NCBI GenBank assembly: GCA_020851855.1
Contig: JADZBY010000592.1
Span: forward strand, 1 to 5,493
Length of the DNA: 5,493 nt
DNA from: Anaerolineae bacterium
GTDB lineage: Bacteria; Chloroflexota; Anaerolineae; Aggregatilineales; UBA2796
Direction of reading: 5' to 3'
Shown here one piece after another: positions 5,271 through 5,493 of this stretch. Below the pieces are notes generated by a model that saw only the letters and a list, made by a program, of their open reading frames with translations, ran no database searches and had not been told where the DNA came from. The translations under genes and the position numbers were made by a program. Every line of letters begins with the position of its first letter. Position 1 is the first letter of the stretch.

Positions 5271-5299
5271 AGTGTGCCAGCGCCCGGCGGCGCTGTCAA
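5271..5299 (-). promoter_or_regulatory. Candidate sigma70-type promoter of pheS
   Basis: On the minus strand a perfect TTGACA (5294-5299) is followed by a 17-nt spacer and CACACT (5271-5276), which matches TATAAT at three of six positions. Transcription would start near 5264 and give a leader of roughly 37 nt before the ATG at 5227. The strong -35 and ideal spacing support it, while the weak -10 lowers confidence. The spacer is very GC-rich. Confidence 0.4.
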
Positions 5300-5309
5300 T
5301 GGTGGACTG

Positions 5310-5322
5310 GCCCGCAGCGGGC
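5310..5322. repeat. Short GC-rich palindrome after the upstream gene's stop
   Basis: GCCCGC-A-GCGGGC is a perfect 13-bp dyad, 6 nt after the stop codon of the upstream partial gene. It could form a small hairpin at that transcript's end. On the minus strand no T-run follows, so it does not qualify as a standard rho-independent terminator. On the plus strand it is followed by GACTTTT, but no plus-strand gene needs it. Confidence 0.35.
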
Positions 5323-5328
5323 GACTTT

Positions 5329-5493
5329 TCAGCGCGGCAGCGCCGCCAACCGCGCGATCTCCGCCCGGATCGCCCCGGCGGCGGGATGATCCGGGAAGCG
5401 GCGCAATAAGCGCTCCAGATAGGCGATGGTCTGCGCCGCGTCGCCGGATGCCGGGCGCGACTCTGCGCCGCGACTCAGGTTCAAGGCCAGCGC
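5329..5493 (-). CDS. C-terminal end of an unrecognised protein, possibly TPR-like (partial)
   Basis: An open frame enters from the right edge and ends at TGA (5329-5331), giving the last 54 residues. The tail AQTIAYLERLLRRFPDHPAA followed by GAIRAEIARLAALPR has the look of a tetratricopeptide-type helix pair, with LxxLLxxFPDHPAA as in TPR proteins. It is too short for a firm family call and no function can be given. It lies on the same strand as pheS, with 101 bp between its stop and the pheS ATG. The candidate pheS promoter sits in that gap, so the two are probably transcribed separately. The alternative is a chance open frame, which is less likely given the codon pattern and neat spacing. 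Confidence 0.6.
   Translation of the reverse strand, partial: ALALNLSRGAESRPASGDAAQTIAYLERLLRRFPDHPAAGAIRAEIARLAALPR

Noticed and set aside
5228..5328. T-box riboswitch or leader attenuator for pheS
   Set aside because: The gap is only 101 bp, contains no T-box consensus (AGGGTGGNACCGCG-like) and no terminator before the start codon.
4694..5389. Plus-strand open frame of 231 codons over pheS and the upstream gap
   Set aside because: It is an antisense shadow of pheS with no ribosome binding site or domain features.

Overview
The window is GC-rich and densely coded. Every supportable gene lies on the minus strand, so transcription runs from high to low coordinates. The order in that direction is: the 3' end of an unrecognised, possibly TPR-like protein (5329-5493); pheS, phenylalanyl-tRNA synthetase alpha chain (4205-5227); a ferritin-like four-helix di-iron protein (3356-3811); a diverged, solitary FAD-binding subunit of the xanthine/CO dehydrogenase type (2385-3161); a two-domain class III nucleotidyl cyclase homologue (937-2316); and the 5' part of htpG, the bacterial Hsp90 (1-824), which runs off the left edge.

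The likely host is a member of the Chloroflexota. This is inferred from three things: the PheS with a cysteine-rich insertion and an FRYE-type motif 2, the tandem-cyclase sequence style, and the dispersed CCCTCACCCC...CCCTCTCCC palindromic repeats common in genomes of that phylum. The host cannot be named more precisely from this sequence.

Three related inverted-repeat elements of about 94-110 bp lie in two intergenic gaps. One sits just after the ferritin stop (3233-3342). Two lie between pheS and the ferritin gene (3942-4044 and 4079-4172). The ferritin gene is therefore bracketed by repeats. A rho-independent-type terminator on the minus strand (3887-3915) and an inverted-repeat operator candidate (3844-3860) lie just upstream of it, which suggests it is a separately transcribed unit.

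Most of the content is housekeeping or stress-related: translation, iron/oxidative protection and a chaperone. No defence system, CRISPR array, transposase or RNA gene is visible. The least ordinary gene is the compact cyclase. It appears to hold one composite catalytic site: metal aspartates in domain 1 and the transition-state Asn/Arg in domain 2. It lacks the AAA/TPR effector region that usually follows this kind of pair, and it lies 68 bp downstream of an orphan flavin subunit with eroded FAD motifs. pheS has no pheT next to it, and several predicted start codons need correction from TTG to ATG.
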